From Oligosphaera ethanolica (GTDB lineage: Bacteria > Verrucomicrobiota > Lentisphaeria > Oligosphaerales > Oligosphaeraceae): a DNA stretch of 64,000 bases. The stretch is from NCBI RefSeq assembly GCF_030814695.1, contig NZ_JAUSVL010000001.1, positions 558,001 to 622,000 on the forward strand, given 5' to 3'. The translations under genes and the position numbers were made by a program. Below, piece by piece: positions 27,094 through 36,460 of this stretch. The notes beneath the pieces are model-generated. The model saw only the letters and a program-made list of their open reading frames with translations, did no database searches and was not told the DNA's origin. How positions within the stretch are numbered: position 1 is the first letter of the stretch; each line of letters begins with the position of its first letter.

Positions 27094-28926
27094 ATGTTCC
27101 ATATCGACAACCAGCAGCTGCGGATTTCCTTCAGCGCCGAGGCCGGCATCAGCGTCAGCGACAAGGCCAGCGGCGCCGTCTTTACACAAGTGCCCTGCCC
27201 CTACACGATCAGCGACGCCGCCGCAGACGAACAGTCCATCAGCTACACGGTCCATGCCGGCGGCCTGCCCATCAGGGCCCGTCTGGCCTTCGCCGGCGAA
27301 GGCGAAATCACCCTCGACCTCGAGGCCGCAGGCCCCATGACCGGTGACATCGCCTACCCACCCGCGTGGCAGATGGCCGCCAATGACGCCGGCGTCTACC
27401 CCATCGGCACCGGCTTCGCCTTCCCCGTCAACGACCCGTCCATTCGCGTCCCACCCGAAATGCCCTTCTTTTCCGGCTCCACCGGCCTGGCGCTCTTCGG
27501 CTTCATCCGCGATGGCCACCACGTCTTCACCGGCATCGAAAAGGGCTTCGACGCCGTCATGAAACACGAGCGCAAAGACGACGGGCTACTCTACACCCAA
27601 GTCCACTGGCGCAACGAAAAAGGCCAGTTCGGCTACCCACGCCAAAGCCGCTGGTTCTTCGCCAGCAGTCTCGACGATGTCGCCGCCGCCTACCGCCGCT
27701 GGCGCGAAAACATGGGCTGGGTCGTTACCCTCAAGGACAAAATCCGCCACACGCCCAGCGTCGCCAGGCTCATCGGCGCCGCCGACATCTGGCTCTGGGA
27801 CGACAACAACATGAACCGCCTCTACGGCCGCCCGGAGGTCAGCGACGTCACCCCCCGCGATGTCCACCGCGTCGCCAGCGAGATGATCGGCCTCGGCATG
27901 ACCCGCGTCCTCTGGCAGTCCTTCGAAGGCGAAAACGCCGACGACTGCGCTTGGTTAAAAAGCCGGGGCTTCCTTGTCGGCAAATACGAAGTGTACCGCG
28001 ATGTGCTCCCCAAGCCCATCGCCGACCTGGTCATCCCCTACCGCAAAAAGCGCAGCGTCAACACCCGGCACTGGCCGGACATCGTCCGCACCACCGCTGA
28101 TGGCGACTACGCCAAGGCCTGGGCCATCCACGGCACGGACGGCCAAATGCACTACCAGCATGCCGTCTGCGATATCTGCGCCTTGCGCCTCACCATGGAA
28201 AATGTGCCGCCGGACATCGCTGCCATCGGCTACGACTCGCGCTTCATCGACGTCCAGGCCGGCGCGGCCCTGACGGAGTGCTACCACCCGCTGCATCCCC
28301 AGACCCGCACCACCGCCCAGCGCTACATCAACGCCCAGCTCGACTTCCTGGCTGACATCGGTCTGACCGCCGGCGTCGAAGTCGGCAGCGAAGCGGCCGG
28401 CCGCGCCTTCCATTTCTCCGAAGGACTACTCAGCCCGGGCTGCTACCGCGCCGAAGACGCCGGCCGTCGCATGAACACGCTCTACTACGGCGACGACATC
28501 CCCGCGCAGATTCACCGATATATGCTCAACCCCTTCTACCGGGTGCCCCTCTGGGACTTGATCTACCACGACTGCACCGTCAGCACCTGGTACTGGGGCG
28601 ACAGCTCAAACTGCTGCCCCGAACTCATGCCCGTCCGCGATCTCTTCAACGCCCTCTACGGCCTGCCACCACTCTATAGCCTCAACATGAGCCAGTGGGA
28701 CACGCTCAAAAAAGACATCGCCAAGTCGTACCACCGGGCCACCGCCACCGCCCGCAAAACCGCCCTCAGCCGAATGACGTCATTCGCATGGATTAGCCCA
28801 GACGGCATGATCCAACAAACACGCTTCGCCAACGGCGTCACCGTCATCGCCAATTTCTCCGCTGAGCCATACACCCTCGACGACAAAACCGTCATCCCAC
28901 CCAAAGACTACCTCTGCCGCGAATGA
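27094..28926 (+). CDS. Putative glycoside hydrolase, family not identified
   Basis: 610 residues. The N-terminal 200 are beta-rich (RISFSAEAGISVSDKASG, then GDIAYPPAW) like the supersandwich of many hydrolases. The remainder is barrel-like, with aromatic and acidic loops such as IWLWDDNNMNRLYG, AAIGYDSRFIDVQAG and VEVGSEAAGRAFHFSEG. Asp and Glu in the last two are plausible catalytic acids. It may belong near the DUF5696/GH101-type hydrolases, but I cannot confirm that. The ATG at 27094 has AGGAG six bases upstream. It sits 60 bases after the IlvD-type gene, so it is probably in that operon and linked to sugar-acid or glycan use. No signal peptide. Confidence 0.5.
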   Translation: MFHIDNQQLRISFSAEAGISVSDKASGAVFTQVPCPYTISDAAADEQSISYTVHAGGLPIRARLAFAGEGEITLDLEAAGPMTGDIAYPPAWQMAANDAGVYPIGTGFAFPVNDPSIRVPPEMPFFSGSTGLALFGFIRDGHHVFTGIEKGFDAVMKHERKDDGLLYTQVHWRNEKGQFGYPRQSRWFFASSLDDVAAAYRRWRENMGWVVTLKDKIRHTPSVARLIGAADIWLWDDNNMNRLYGRPEVSDVTPRDVHRVASEMIGLGMTRVLWQSFEGENADDCAWLKSRGFLVGKYEVYRDVLPKPIADLVIPYRKKRSVNTRHWPDIVRTTADGDYAKAWAIHGTDGQMHYQHAVCDICALRLTMENVPPDIAAIGYDSRFIDVQAGAALTECYHPLHPQTRTTAQRYINAQLDFLADIGLTAGVEVGSEAAGRAFHFSEGLLSPGCYRAEDAGRRMNTLYYGDDIPAQIHRYMLNPFYRVPLWDLIYHDCTVSTWYWGDSSNCCPELMPVRDLFNALYGLPPLYSLNMSQWDTLKKDIAKSYHRATATARKTALSRMTSFAWISPDGMIQQTRFANGVTVIANFSAEPYTLDDKTVIPPKDYLCRE

Positions 28927-28961
28927 CAGCACGGCGACAAGACCGATCTTGGGACTAATCA

Positions 28962-29150
28962 TCGGACGGATCGGACCGATCAGACCGATCAGACCGATCA
29001 AGTCGACGATCGGTCTGATCCGTCCGATCCGTCCGATCCGTCCGCGATAACAAGAAAGACGATCAGACCGATCAGACCGCGTAGGGGCGGACCTATGTGT
29101 CCGCCCAAATCCGATCGGTCCGATCCGTCCGATCCGTCCGATCCGTCCGC
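28962..29150. repeat. 9-bp tandem arrays with linkers
   Basis: Two consecutive arrays of GATCAGACC and GATCCGTCC units with GATCAAGTCGAC in the middle. They are separated by CGCGATAACAAGAAAGAC and end with CGCGATATAAGATAGCC. The layout is that of the 24580-25300 array. The second array runs straight into the hairpin element at 29158. Confidence 0.9.
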
Positions 29151-29157
29151 GATATAA

Positions 29158-29350
29158 GATAGCCAAATTCGGCCCGAAGGGCCGCACCATGCATAACCCT
29201 GGGTGAGGCGCCCGGAGGGCGCCGCAACCCAGGGTATAACAGCAACCAAGAATAGCGCCCGGAGGGCGCCACATTGGCCTGGCACGTCGCGTCCCACCGC
29301 GCCAGCCAGAGGCATGTCGCGCATCCAGTATCAATAGCTGACCGATTTCC
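29158..29350 (+). repeat. Dispersed hairpin element, family 1 (truncated copy)
   Basis: It has the hairpins GGCCCGAAGGGCC, ACCCTGGGT pairing with ACCCAGGGT around GGCGCCCGGAGGGCGCC, and GCGCCCGGAGGGCGC. The outer stem differs from the 4135 copy by a compensatory pair change. The right end is decayed (TATCAATAGCTGACCGATTT). The left end is replaced by the 9-bp array. Confidence 0.85.
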
Positions 29351-29484
29351 AATAATTTCCTTCTCGCGGGGGCTATGCAAAACAGTAACTATTAGTACAT
29401 TATTGGGGTCTTAGACACGGGCGGCAATCCGGATCTGCCGGGGCGGGCCGACCCAGCGAGAAACCCCATTCAATGGAGAGCTTC

Positions 29485-30336
29485 ATGGAGACCAAGACAT
29501 TTCCTAGGACGACAGTTGCCGGCGTGTCCCTGCCCCGAATGCTCGCGGGCACAAACTGGGTCCTCGGATACTCCCATACTGGCGGCGCCGCTGACAAGCT
29601 GATCCGCTCCCTCCACACTGGCCCCGAGTCCATCGCCACCGTCATGGAGGCGTTCCTCTTTGAAGGCATTGATGCCGTCATGGGCCCTTTCACTGGCAAC
29701 GCCCTCATGCAGGACGCCGTCAAGATCGCCGAAGACCGCGTTGGCAAGAAGATGATCATCATCGACACGCCGCCCATGAATGTCAATGACAGCGCCGATG
29801 CTCGCCGTGAAGCCGAGCAAATCATCAAGGCCTCGCGCAAATTGGGTGCGACCTTCTGCCTGATTCACCATGCATCCGCCGAGCAGCTGGTCAACAAGAA
29901 CCTCCGCGCTATGCCGCGCTTGCCGGACTACCTGTCCATGATCCGCAGCGAAGGTCTGCTGCCGGGACTGTCCGCGCATATGCCCGAACTGATCATCTAC
30001 AGCGACGCCAACAACTACGACGTCGAAACCTACATCCAGATTTTCAACTGCATGGGCTTCCTCATGCAAATTGAAGTCGAGTCGGTTTATCGAACCATCC
30101 GCGCCGCCAAAAAGCCCGTGATGACCATCAAGCCCATGGCCGCCGGCCGCTGCACGCCCTTTGTCGGCCTGTCCTTCAATTTTTCCGTTCTCCGCGACAT
30201 CGACATGGTCACCTGCGGCTGCCTCACCCCCGATGAAGTCCACGAAGACGCCGAAATCGCCCGCGCCGCCATCGAACGCCGCCAGCCCGTCCTCCAGGGC
30301 CGCAGCAGCCCCGCCAAAACCGATATCATTAAATAA
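29485..30336 (+). CDS. Uncharacterised TIM-barrel-like protein
   Basis: 283 residues, soluble. The order of segments (MLAGTNWVLGYSHTGG, GIDAVMGPFTG, MIIIDTPP, ATFCLIHHASAEQL, MTIKPMAAGRCTP, DMVTCGCLTPDEV) suggests a beta/alpha barrel. The end resembles the C-terminal part of aldo-keto reductase-like proteins, without their catalytic Tyr-Lys-His set. I do not recognise a function. The ATG at 29485 is preferred because GGAG lies six bases upstream; an in-frame ATG at 29473 also exists. It stands alone, with repeats upstream and a convergent TPR gene downstream. Confidence 0.6.
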   Translation: METKTFPRTTVAGVSLPRMLAGTNWVLGYSHTGGAADKLIRSLHTGPESIATVMEAFLFEGIDAVMGPFTGNALMQDAVKIAEDRVGKKMIIIDTPPMNVNDSADARREAEQIIKASRKLGATFCLIHHASAEQLVNKNLRAMPRLPDYLSMIRSEGLLPGLSAHMPELIIYSDANNYDVETYIQIFNCMGFLMQIEVESVYRTIRAAKKPVMTIKPMAAGRCTPFVGLSFNFSVLRDIDMVTCGCLTPDEVHEDAEIARAAIERRQPVLQGRSSPAKTDIIK

Positions 30337-30354
30337 CCCCCGTACCGACTTCTC

Positions 30355-30382
30355 GTCGCCCCACGGCACGCCGTGGGGCGAC
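30355..30382. terminator. Perfect 12-bp hairpin between convergent genes
   Basis: GTCGCCCCACGG and CCGTGGGGCGAC pair around CACG. There is no T-run, so function as an intrinsic terminator is uncertain. It lies between convergent stop codons, where a bidirectional terminator is expected. Confidence 0.45.
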
Positions 30383-30477
30383 AGAGGAAGTCATGGGGTT
30401 GCAGAACCCGCAGGGGGAAAGACGCCGCAGCCTGCGGCGCATGATGCTATAGTGGCCCAACGGCGTAACGTGGCCCC

Positions 30478-33144
30478 TTAGCGGTCCAGGCCATAGCTGG
30501 CGCGGATGCCTTCCGCGCGCTGTTTGGCTTCGGCTGATGCCGGCAGGCCAGCGCGAGCCAGGCCCTCGTAGAGCCTCGCGGCTTGTCGCATATCGTCGAC
30601 ACCGCCACGCATTTCGAGGATTCTGGCGGCGTCATAGACACTGCGCACAAAGTACACCCAGTTGCGCTGGCGGCCATTGGCCTGGTCGGCGGTAAACGCG
30701 AAGTACAGGCGCAGGTACAAATCCAGCGCCTCGTCGTTCTTCTGCTGCCGTTCCAAGCTTTTTGCCAGCCGGTAACTGGCCATTTCCCGCATGACCATGG
30801 CGGCCTGCGGCACGGCCAGAATGGCCTGGAAGCACTGACTGGCCTCATCAAGCATAGTGGGATTCTCGCTGGCCAGAGCCAGGCACATCTCGCCTTGCCG
30901 GCCAAGCGCCTGCAGGCCCAAATCGCTATCTTCGCCCCAGTTCCGAGCCCGTACAAAACACGCGCGCGCCTCAGCGTAGCGTTCCTGCTCGCTAAGTATG
31001 TCCCCCTTGAGCAATTCGGCCTTCGCCAGAGCCTGGCGCACATCGGCCGCCACGAGCACTGCTTCATCCGTCTTCTTGAAGCGCTCCAGCAGCTGATCCA
31101 GCAGCGCCATCGCGCTGTCAAACTGCTGAAGATGATACGCGCAGTAAGCAGCCTCATAGAGGGCCAGGGGCACCAACGGCGACGAGTCGTGGTTGTTCAC
31201 CAGACGCAAGTAAAAATCCTTGGCCAATTCGCCATTCTGCTGATTGGCATGGTAGTCGCCAACCAGGATGTACAACTCGGCGGCCTGCGGCAATAGCGGA
31301 AAACTCTCAAAGAAACTCGCCGCGTCGCGCAGAGCCTCCTCATTGCGCTTTTGATGGAAACGCGTCAGCACTCGATGATACAGCGCCAACGCGACGCTGT
31401 CCGTCCCGGGATAGCCGTTGATGATTGCCGTCAGATACGACACGGCCTGATCGTAGGCGCTGGCGGCCCGGGCAGACTGAAAAGCCTCCAGGTAAGCAGC
31501 AACAGCCGTAGTCTCGTTTTTGCATGTCCGGGCAAAGTCTGCCAGTATCGTGGCCGCCGCCAAAGCGTCCTGGGGCGTGCGAGCGCCCATACGCAGAGCG
31601 ATGCCACGCTGCAGCAGCGCGGTCTCGAACTGTTCGTGAGCGGGATGTTCTTCCGCAAACAACTCGTAGGCCTTCGCAGCTTCGACATAACGGGCGAGGC
31701 CAAAGAGCACTGCCGCCTGCCGCAAGCGCGCGTCCGGCCCCAGAGCACTTTTGCCGTAGCGTTCGGCGACTTTCCGGTACAGCCCTTCGGCCTGCTCAAA
31801 GCGTTTGGCGTCGTTGGCGGTAACGGCCGCCCAAAAGAGCGACTGCGACTGTTCCTCCTCGTTGCTGCCGAATTGCTCGCCAGCCAGATAGGCATCAATA
31901 GCCAGGTCGAGCTGCCCGGCCAAAACCAGACTGCGAGCGCGGCCAATCCACGCCTGATAGCGCATTTCCGGCGTCGCCTTGGCATTGTTCACCAGCTCGG
32001 CAAAGAGCTCAGCCGCCGTCAAGTAATTGCCCATGTCATGCTGGAGTTGCGCCAGCCGCATAGTCACTGTCGGCAACTCTGGACAATCCGGGTAGGTCTT
32101 GCGAATGCCCTCCAGGGTATCGCGAGCAAGAGTCACGCGCTGCAACGCCAGTTGCACATCGGCCAGCTGCAGGAGCGCCTGGATCTTCTGCTCCGTCGTC
32201 GTCGCGACCTGCAGGACCAAAGGGAAGAGCCGCAGTGCTTCTTCGTTGTTGCCGGCAGACTTCTCGGCTACCGCCAGTTGGGTCAGCGTCAGCCACCAGT
32301 CATTATCGGCCGTCGCCGGACAACGCGGCTGTATCGCCTGAAACACCGCGCGGGCGCCCGGCAGATCGCCATGCTGTACCATGGCGACAATGCGCAGCAA
32401 GTCCAAGGCGAGGTCGCGGGCGGGGTCGTCCAGACGACCGATATTGCCCAGCAACGCAATCGCCGCTCCCTGCCGGCCAGTGAGCAAATATGCGTTCGCC
32501 AGCCGCCGCTGTATCTCGTAGTTGTCAGTGCCGGAAGGACGGCGGACCAGATAGTCCACCCCCACGCGAATCACCTCTGACCACGTTTCCTGCCGGGCGT
32601 GGATATCCATCAGCAAAATCACCGCCCGGCCCTGGTAGCTCTCGGCAGCATCCGCGCTGGTGAGAGGCTCGACCCATTTCTGGCTGTCAGCCACTCGCCC
32701 CTGTTTGAAATAAATCTGGGCGCGTAGGTAAGCCAACCGCGCCTGCTGTTCGCGATCACGTAAACCCGGCGAACGCCGTTCATGATCCAGTAGCACCGCC
32801 TCGGCTTCGGCAAGCTGCGCCATGCCCACATGGGCCTCCGCCAAGTAGGCACTGGCGTCGGCAAAATCCGGCTCGCGAGTGCCAACGCTCTCCCGATAGC
32901 GCTCAAAAAAGGCCTTCGCCACCGAAAAAACGCCCTCGGCCATGGCGTGTACGCCACGCGAACGACTGACTTGCCCCCCCTCGGCCGCCGACGCGCCGTC
33001 TTCAAACTGAAAAAAGACCGGATCGTCAGCCGTCGGCGACACCGTGCCAGCGGCGTTTCCTGCCGGCGCCTGAGCCCATAGGGCCGCTGCCACCTGCAGA
33101 GCCACCAGCGCCCATAGCGCCCTCGTTATGCCTGTTGTCACCAC
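30478..33144 (-). CDS. Exported TPR-repeat protein
   Basis: 888 residues. The N-terminus has a signal peptide (hydrophobic ALWALVALQVAAALWAQAPA). The rest is almost wholly helical, with many degenerate TPR units (for example AYLAEAHVGMAQLAEAEAVLL, ADVQLALQRVTLARDTLEGI, EAAYCAYHLQQFDSAMALLDQLLERF). It probably acts as a periplasmic scaffold, comparable to BamD- or YbgF-like TPR proteins but far longer. The start codon is GTG at 33144 with no good ribosome site. No partner genes are adjacent. Confidence 0.75.
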   Translation of the reverse strand: MVTTGITRALWALVALQVAAALWAQAPAGNAAGTVSPTADDPVFFQFEDGASAAEGGQVSRSRGVHAMAEGVFSVAKAFFERYRESVGTREPDFADASAYLAEAHVGMAQLAEAEAVLLDHERRSPGLRDREQQARLAYLRAQIYFKQGRVADSQKWVEPLTSADAAESYQGRAVILLMDIHARQETWSEVIRVGVDYLVRRPSGTDNYEIQRRLANAYLLTGRQGAAIALLGNIGRLDDPARDLALDLLRIVAMVQHGDLPGARAVFQAIQPRCPATADNDWWLTLTQLAVAEKSAGNNEEALRLFPLVLQVATTTEQKIQALLQLADVQLALQRVTLARDTLEGIRKTYPDCPELPTVTMRLAQLQHDMGNYLTAAELFAELVNNAKATPEMRYQAWIGRARSLVLAGQLDLAIDAYLAGEQFGSNEEEQSQSLFWAAVTANDAKRFEQAEGLYRKVAERYGKSALGPDARLRQAAVLFGLARYVEAAKAYELFAEEHPAHEQFETALLQRGIALRMGARTPQDALAAATILADFARTCKNETTAVAAYLEAFQSARAASAYDQAVSYLTAIINGYPGTDSVALALYHRVLTRFHQKRNEEALRDAASFFESFPLLPQAAELYILVGDYHANQQNGELAKDFYLRLVNNHDSSPLVPLALYEAAYCAYHLQQFDSAMALLDQLLERFKKTDEAVLVAADVRQALAKAELLKGDILSEQERYAEARACFVRARNWGEDSDLGLQALGRQGEMCLALASENPTMLDEASQCFQAILAVPQAAMVMREMASYRLAKSLERQQKNDEALDLYLRLYFAFTADQANGRQRNWVYFVRSVYDAARILEMRGGVDDMRQAARLYEGLARAGLPASAEAKQRAEGIRASYGLDR

Positions 33145-33292
33145 TGATACACCCGCGATCTGGGGGAAAAAATACCTGCCGGGCCAACACCTCGTCAGCG
33201 CGTCGCGCCCTCAGGCAGGACTGTATTATGCATAAACAAACCGATAATGTAGTTCATGTTCCGACTCAGACCAACACTCAGCGCCAGAGATG

Positions 33293-33528
33293 GTAATGGG
33301 TCAGTGTACACCCCGGCGCTTCGCTGGGACAATTTGCAGGAAACCCACGGCCCGCCGCCGCCCAGCCATTCGACCTTGATTTCCGCCGACCTTTGCGGCA
33401 GCGTGTTTCATAGGAGTAACCACCCCGTGGGGAAAACACCGGGGACAATTTGCAGGAAACCCACGGCCCGCCGCCGCCCAGCCATTGCACATAGGTAGCT
33501 AACCAGGCAGCGGATTTCATAGGAGTCA
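33293..33528 (+). repeat. Dispersed element, family 3, in two partial copies
   Basis: The first copy begins GTAATGGGTCAGTG, close to the MITE end, and continues with CCCCGGCGCTTCGCTGGG. The block GGGACAATTTGCAGGAAACC followed by CCACGGCCCGCCGCCGCCCA occurs near 33328 and again near 33432. The block from 33487 to 33528 matches the far end of the inverted copy at 40010-40205. Bases 33145-33292 show nothing else. Confidence 0.8.
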
Positions 33529-33882
33529 TTGATAACCAAAACTGTGGTGCCTCTACGAGGCACTGCCTGTTGGCAGGCTACGTCCCCAGGCTAAAGCCTG
33601 GGGTTAAGCATGGTTAAGCGCCTACGGCGCAAAAACATGGATATTGAATGATGGTGGTTTTGGGCCCGAACCTGACCAAGCAAGTCGTCAGATCGGCCAA
33701 GTTCGGCCCGGAGGGCCGTACCATGCATAGCCCCGGATGAGGCGCCCGGAGGGCGCCGCAACCCGGGGTATGATAGCACGTTAGAATTGCGCCCGGAGGG
33801 CGCCACATTGGCGAGGCACGCCGCGTCCCACGCGCCAGCCAGAGGCATGCCGTGCATCTGTTATCAATGGCTAACCGATTAC
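33520..33882 (+). mobile_element. Family 1 element, near-full copy of the 4135-4502 MITE
   Basis: It is co-linear with 4146-4502 over its whole length, including all six hairpins. The right terminal repeat is at 33860-33882. The left end lacks the outermost bases and is fused to a family 3 sequence, so the 8-bp target duplication cannot be recovered. The comparison suggests nested insertion or recombination between elements. Confidence 0.88.
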
Positions 33883-33970
33883 CCAACGACTCGCTTAGCC
33901 ACCCGCCCGGTCATTGACAGAGCCTGCACAGTCATTACATTAGGCGCTTTCGCGCCAACATAACTCAGCG

Positions 33971-34116
33971 ATATCTGCGGATAGAATATTGCCCTTATAA
34001 TGATCTGCGTCCATCGGCGCCATCTGCGGATAGCCCTCCCCAAAAAACAATCTGCGGCAATCGGCGCCATCTGCGGATAGAATTTTCCCCTCCCCAAAAA
34101 AGCAATCTGCGGATAC
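33971..34116. repeat. 47-bp direct repeats containing ATCTGCGGATA
   Basis: ATCGGCGCCATCTGCGGATAG occurs at 34013-34033 and 34060-34080 (period 47). Further ATCTGCGGATA copies lie near 33972 and 34104. They end just before the ATG of the MATE gene at 34124 and so occupy its promoter region. Confidence 0.8.
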
Positions 34117-34123
34117 GTTCTAT

Positions 34124-35473
34124 ATGCCCCCCACCAAAGTGAATCTGACCTCCGGGCACCTCTTGCGTGCCCTCTTCAGCCTGGCGACGCCGATGCTCGT
34201 CCAGGCTTTTTTGCAGAATCTGCAAAATATGATCGACCTCTATTTTGTGGGCAAGTTGGGCAGCCCGGCAGTCGCGGCGGTCAGTGCCTCCGGCAATATT
34301 CTCTTTGTGTTGACGCCGGTGCTCATGGGTGCCTCCATGGGCACGATCGCGCTGGTATCGCGCTTCACGGGCGAAGGCAATCACCGCCTGGCGGCGCAGA
34401 CTGCCGGACAAAGCGTGCCCATCGCCATCATCTTCGGCATCATCATCGGCATCATCGGGCAGTTTTTCGCGCCGGACTTTTTCCGCTGGATGAGCATCCC
34501 AGACGACGTCACCGCGCTTGGCCTGCCCTACCTGCGCATTCTGCTCTTCACTAGTTTCACCATGTTCGTGCTTTTCCTGGGCAACGCCGCCATGCAGGGC
34601 GCCGGCGACGCTTGGACGCCCATGAAGATCATGGCGCTAGCCAACGTGCTCAACGCCGTACTGGATCCGCTGCTCATCTACGGCATCGGCCCGTTCCCGA
34701 CAATGGGCGTCAACGGCGCCGCCTGGGCGACGGCGATCTCCCAGGCCGTCGCCGCCGTAACCTCTCTGCATCTGCTGGTCAGCGGCAAAGTCCACTTGAA
34801 CATCCGCTTTCGCGACTGGCTTCCTGATCCCCATCTGTGCTGGCGTATTACCCGCATTGGCGTACCCAGCTCCGGTCAGATGCTCTTGCGCAGCCTCATG
34901 AATGCGACCCTCTACAGCATTGTCGCGCCCTTTGGCACCTCCGTGCTCGCAGGCTACAGTGTCGGCACGCGCATCAACATGATGATCCTCATGCCGGCTT
35001 TTGCCTTCGGTAATGCCGCCGCAGCCATGGTCGGGCAAAATCTCGGCGCTCAGAAGCCCGACCGGGCCGTCAAGGCCGCGTGGCTGGCCGTGGGCGTCGA
35101 AGCGATCATCATGGTTGTCGCCAGTCTGCTACTGGTCTTCTTCGCACCGCAGTTCATCGCCTTCTTCGCCTCGGAAGACCCCGAAGCCATCCGGATCGGT
35201 GCCGAATACTTCCGCATCGAGGCGCCATTTTACATCTGTAGTGCGCTCAGCATCATCCTCAGCCGCGCGCTGGGCGGCGCCGGTGCCAGCGTCGCGCCCT
35301 TTGTCATCAACGCCTTCACGCTCTGGGGCGTGCAGGTTCCCGCCGCGGTTTTCCTCTCCCAGCGCTATGGTACCATCGGCATTTGGTCCGCCATGGCTGG
35401 CACGCAGGTCATCCACGCCATCATCGTCGGCTGGTGGTTCAACCTGGGCCGCTGGAAGCACAAAAAGGTCTGA
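34124..35473 (+). CDS. MATE-family efflux transporter
   Basis: 449 residues with about twelve membrane helices in two homologous halves. The first-helix motif (ALFSLATPMLVQAFLQNLQNMIDLYFVGKLG) and the repeats NVLNAVLDPLLIYG and INMMILMPAFAFGNAAAAMVGQNLGAQ are typical of MATE/DinF/NorM proteins. It exports cationic drugs or metabolites by Na+ or H+ antiport. The start ATG at 34124 has no ribosome site and follows directly after direct repeats. No regulator is adjacent. Its substrate is unknown. Confidence 0.92.
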   Translation: MPPTKVNLTSGHLLRALFSLATPMLVQAFLQNLQNMIDLYFVGKLGSPAVAAVSASGNILFVLTPVLMGASMGTIALVSRFTGEGNHRLAAQTAGQSVPIAIIFGIIIGIIGQFFAPDFFRWMSIPDDVTALGLPYLRILLFTSFTMFVLFLGNAAMQGAGDAWTPMKIMALANVLNAVLDPLLIYGIGPFPTMGVNGAAWATAISQAVAAVTSLHLLVSGKVHLNIRFRDWLPDPHLCWRITRIGVPSSGQMLLRSLMNATLYSIVAPFGTSVLAGYSVGTRINMMILMPAFAFGNAAAAMVGQNLGAQKPDRAVKAAWLAVGVEAIIMVVASLLLVFFAPQFIAFFASEDPEAIRIGAEYFRIEAPFYICSALSIILSRALGGAGASVAPFVINAFTLWGVQVPAAVFLSQRYGTIGIWSAMAGTQVIHAIIVGWWFNLGRWKHKKV

Positions 35474-35592
35474 CCTGCAGCCCCGGCAGCCGCACATACA
35501 AGAGGGCTGCCTCGCCGATGGCTCATCCCGCTTCAGCGCCCGCGCGTGATATTGCCCGCGTAGTAGCGTACGAAATAAACTGACAGCGTGGC

Positions 35593-36006
35593 TTAATGGT
35601 GAATATCCCAGTACTCTCGCGGAGTAATAATTGGCAGGTAATGATGCGAAAAGTGCGATGGATTGCGAGTCACAATGCATTGCGCTTTGGCATGCACTGC
35701 CGAGAAAGTCTGAATAGCGTCTTCAAAGTCTTTACATGGCATATCGACTGCCAATCGGAGAATCGTATCGTCAAGCGGTTCAACGGCAAAGACATTCAGA
35801 GCATGACGCACATAATCAAGTGCCTTGATGCTGCCAACCCGTTTTCGCATTATGAAATGCATATTGTTCAGCGTGATGGCTGAAATCACGCCTCGAATCC
35901 GCCCCTCCTCACAGTCGGCCCAAAGGCGTACCGCATCGGGCAAAAATTCTTCCCGATGCAACATCACATCAAGCAGAATATTCGTGTCAAGAAAAACTAT
36001 TTTCAT
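35593..36006 (-). CDS. PIN-domain toxin (VapC-like ribonuclease)
   Basis: 137 residues. VFLDTNILLDVML holds the first PIN aspartate, and CKDFEDAIQTFSAV and CIVTRNPSHF hold the later acidic cluster and helix expected for a Mg-dependent RNase. It overlaps the upstream antitoxin gene by four bases (ATGA), the classical toxin-antitoxin coupling. The pair is flanked by convergent and unrelated genes. The RNA target is unknown. Confidence 0.85.
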   Translation of the reverse strand: MKIVFLDTNILLDVMLHREEFLPDAVRLWADCEEGRIRGVISAITLNNMHFIMRKRVGSIKALDYVRHALNVFAVEPLDDTILRLAVDMPCKDFEDAIQTFSAVHAKAQCIVTRNPSHFSHHYLPIITPREYWDIHH

Positions 36007-36266
36007 TTGACACCGTATTTCTCACCCATGCCATCTGTGAGTTCATCGTGGTAATCCCAATCTTTCGGGGTCACCGGCAAGGCCGCGCCCATTTCAAGAA
36101 CGCGGCGCGTTATCGGTGGCAGGTCCGGCATAGGCGGCTCGATGTCGTTCAGTGCCGAAATGAAGTTCGCAACCATTGCCGAAACGCTGGTTTTGCGATA
36201 CTTGGATATTCGGCGAGCCTTGGCAATGACAGCCGCATCCATACTCAATGTCAGTTTGCTTGTCAT
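36003..36266 (-). CDS. Antitoxin, ribbon-helix-helix (DUF6364-like)
   Basis: 87 residues. The N-terminus TSKLTLSMDAAVIAKARRIS followed by KYRKTSVSAMVANFISAL is a ribbon-helix-helix DNA-binding fold. The C-terminal tail (PPITRRVLEMGAALPVTPKDWDYHDELTDG) likely wraps the toxin. The ATG at 36266 has AGGAGG at ideal distance, and the longer frame to 36329 has none. It precedes and overlaps the PIN toxin gene and should autoregulate the operon. Confidence 0.82.
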   Translation of the reverse strand: MTSKLTLSMDAAVIAKARRISKYRKTSVSAMVANFISALNDIEPPMPDLPPITRRVLEMGAALPVTPKDWDYHDELTDGMGEKYGVK

Positions 36267-36386
36267 ATGTACCTCCTTACGTATACCTTTTCTCAAGATT
36301 ATACGTCTTAGCCGGAAAAAATCAAACAAAGAAGGTACGAAATAGTATCAACTTTTCTTTTTTTGCCTTACTTTACTGACACGCGT

Positions 36387-36417
36387 CCCGTGCGGCGACC
36401 AGCCGTCGTCGCACGGG
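36387..36417 (-). terminator. 13-bp hairpin after the CE7 esterase gene
   Basis: CCCGTGCGGCGAC and GTCGTCGCACGGG pair with one mismatch around a 5-base loop. It lies 44 bases beyond the esterase stop codon. No T-run follows, so only a weak call is possible. Confidence 0.35.
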
Positions 36418-36460
36418 GTGCGCTGCAAGCGCCTTCGAGCGCGCTAAAAACCGTCGCGTT

